Positions 5,585 through 6,789 of a stretch of 6,789 nucleotides of DNA are shown piece after piece; the first letter of the stretch is position 1; the number at the start of each line of letters is the position of its first letter. Source of the stretch: Treponema sp. UBA2869 (GTDB taxonomy: Bacteria; Spirochaetota; Spirochaetia; Treponematales; Treponemataceae). The notes below the pieces were generated by a model. That model was not told the DNA's origin. It saw only the letters and a program-made list of their open reading frames with translations, and searched no databases. The translations under genes were made by a program, and so were the position numbers. The DNA is taken from NCBI GenBank assembly GCA_002350445.1, contig DEEV01000044.1:14151-20939 (forward strand), given 5' to 3'.

Positions 5585-6789
5585 ATGGGTAATGAGTCTA
5601 AAAGAAGTACATTTGACAAACTCGTAGCAGGACTTTCTACAGAAGACAGGCTAATTATGCTTAGTAACTTAAGTAAAGACTCTGCCCCTGCCGTACAATT
5701 TGTTGAATCTGATGAACCAGCGCCAGAAAAAAACTACACTCTGCGGCTGCGTTACAGAGAAGAGTCGGTTTTCTATAAATTCATACTATGGCTGCGCTCC
5801 GTTTTCCAGAAAAAAGATTCCGAAAAGCTTTACAACGAAGACATTATCGCCGCAATGGCAAGAAAACTTTCCAGAAATCATCCGGGGCTCATTTTTCACC
5901 GCGACTTTGTAATGGATCAGGTTTTCTATGAACTTTTGCGCGCACTAAAAGATGTTGCTGATTTCTTTAAGCCGTATTTTTCTTTTATAGACGAAAATCC
6001 TGGTGATTTCTATGTTTATTTAAGTTCTTTTGTTACACCAGAACTTTCTGACAAAATCAATAACACTGCAGACCCGTTTATACTTGATTTTCAGGAAGAT
6101 CCAACTATTGAAACAAAAAACAAACTTCTTAAAACTCTTGATTCAATTCTGAACGAAATAAATGGTTCTGATAAAGCTGAATTATACAATGCTGTTCAGA
6201 GTGTAAACTGGCTTAAAAATCTTATACGAATTCCTTACATTCATTTTCTTGCACAATTCACAAACCTGACAGGTTCATATACGTGTCCTTACCGTAATGC
6301 TGTTCAGGATTTTAATTATGTTGCTGCCGTTTTTACAAATATTCATCCGGTTCAAACCGAAGTTCTTGATGCAATATTTCTTTTTTCTAAACGAAAGGAA
6401 ATTACAAAAAATGCACAGGAAAAAGACATTGAACGCGCTGTAAAAGAATTTATTTCGCTTTCAAACACACATTTTTCTACCGTACAGCAGTTTATTTCTT
6501 CGGTACCGGTTGTAAAGCTTGGAAAAATTCTGAACGGAGACTACGACTGGCTTCCAGGCAATACAGACGGAGTAGAAGCATGGTTCCCGAGTTTTAGAAG
6601 TCAGTGGCGCAAAATCATAGAAATAAGATGGAACGAATGGCTTCGCGAACGTAAAAAAAGCATTTTAAGCACAAGCCTTTTAAATGATTTTAAGCTGAGT
6701 GTTTTCCCAGAAATGAAGTACAAGCCTTGGGCAGATTTATGGTCAAGAGTTCCTTTTTCGTGCGAGCTGACAGGCGGTTACATGTCATG
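5585..6789 (+). CDS. Conserved-looking soluble protein of unknown function, possibly DUF5312 type, 3' end outside window
   Basis: An uninterrupted frame of 401 codons runs from the ATG at 5585 to the right edge with no stop, so the gene is truncated by the window. It begins MGNESKRSTFDKLVAGLSTE. I see no signal peptide and no clear membrane helix, and it looks like a mixed, mostly helical cytoplasmic protein. Aromatic-rich segments include YIHFLAQFTNLTGSYTCPY (about residues 219-237), and a Trp-rich basic stretch follows near the C-terminal end of the visible part (SQWRKIIEIRWNEWLRERKK). From memory it resembles treponemal proteins labelled DUF5312, about 550 residues long with no known function; this is not verified. 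An in-frame ATG at 5579 would add two residues, and a TGA at 5576-5578 rules out any longer form. It is transcribed divergently from hflK, so it may share the intergenic control region but not the operon. No function is proposed. Confidence 0.85.
   Translation, partial: MGNESKRSTFDKLVAGLSTEDRLIMLSNLSKDSAPAVQFVESDEPAPEKNYTLRLRYREESVFYKFILWLRSVFQKKDSEKLYNEDIIAAMARKLSRNHPGLIFHRDFVMDQVFYELLRALKDVADFFKPYFSFIDENPGDFYVYLSSFVTPELSDKINNTADPFILDFQEDPTIETKNKLLKTLDSILNEINGSDKAELYNAVQSVNWLKNLIRIPYIHFLAQFTNLTGSYTCPYRNAVQDFNYVAAVFTNIHPVQTEVLDAIFLFSKRKEITKNAQEKDIERAVKEFISLSNTHFSTVQQFISSVPVVKLGKILNGDYDWLPGNTDGVEAWFPSFRSQWRKIIEIRWNEWLRERKKSILSTSLLNDFKLSVFPEMKYKPWADLWSRVPFSCELTGGYMS

Noticed and set aside
1..6789. 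Mobile elements, CRISPR arrays, tRNA/rRNA genes, tandem repeats or toxin-antitoxin genes
   Set aside because: Reading both strands showed no transposase, no repeated spacer structure, no cloverleaf-like sequence ending in CCA and no long direct or inverted repeats. The region looks like stable chromosomal backbone.

Overview
The window is moderately AT-rich bacterial DNA, densely coded, and most likely comes from a spirochaete of the genus Treponema. This assignment rests on remembered resemblance. The right-hand protein and the membrane protein next to hflC look like proteins I associate only with treponemes, and a short HflK plus HflC and a TM287-type ABC half-transporter fit that picture. 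It is an inference, because no marker gene is present.

Layout. Everything from about 5437 down to 1 is transcribed leftward (minus strand), in the order hflK, hflC, a membrane protein of unknown function, an ABC half-exporter, and the first eight codons of a probable partner half-exporter cut by the window edge. The first three genes are packed tightly: hflK and hflC are 9 nt apart, and hflC and the unknown gene are 1 nt apart. They look like one operon driven from the divergent gap at 5438-5584. A 68-nt gap (33 nt if the earlier start is used) separates the unknown gene from the ABC gene. It holds a weak hairpin with a T-tract and a candidate promoter, so the ABC pair may form its own transcription unit. 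On the plus strand one long gene starts near 5585 and runs off the right edge. It encodes a soluble protein of unknown function.

Function. HflK and HflC are SPFH/prohibitin-family membrane proteins. In other bacteria they form a large complex around the FtsH protease and modulate membrane-protein quality control; ftsH itself is not in the window. The third operon member has one central membrane helix. Its N-terminal half carries a faint trace of a protein-kinase C-lobe without recognisable catalytic residues, and its C-terminal half resembles an NTF2-like domain. Its tight coupling to hflKC makes it a candidate accessory protein for that complex, and it is the most interesting item here. The ABC protein has the substitutions typical of the degenerate subunit of heterodimeric exporters (Asp at the catalytic Glu, Gln at the switch His). 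That fits the second subunit starting 15 nt downstream.

I see no rRNA, tRNA, CRISPR array, insertion sequence, phage gene or tandem repeat. No gene-free stretch exceeds 300 bases.
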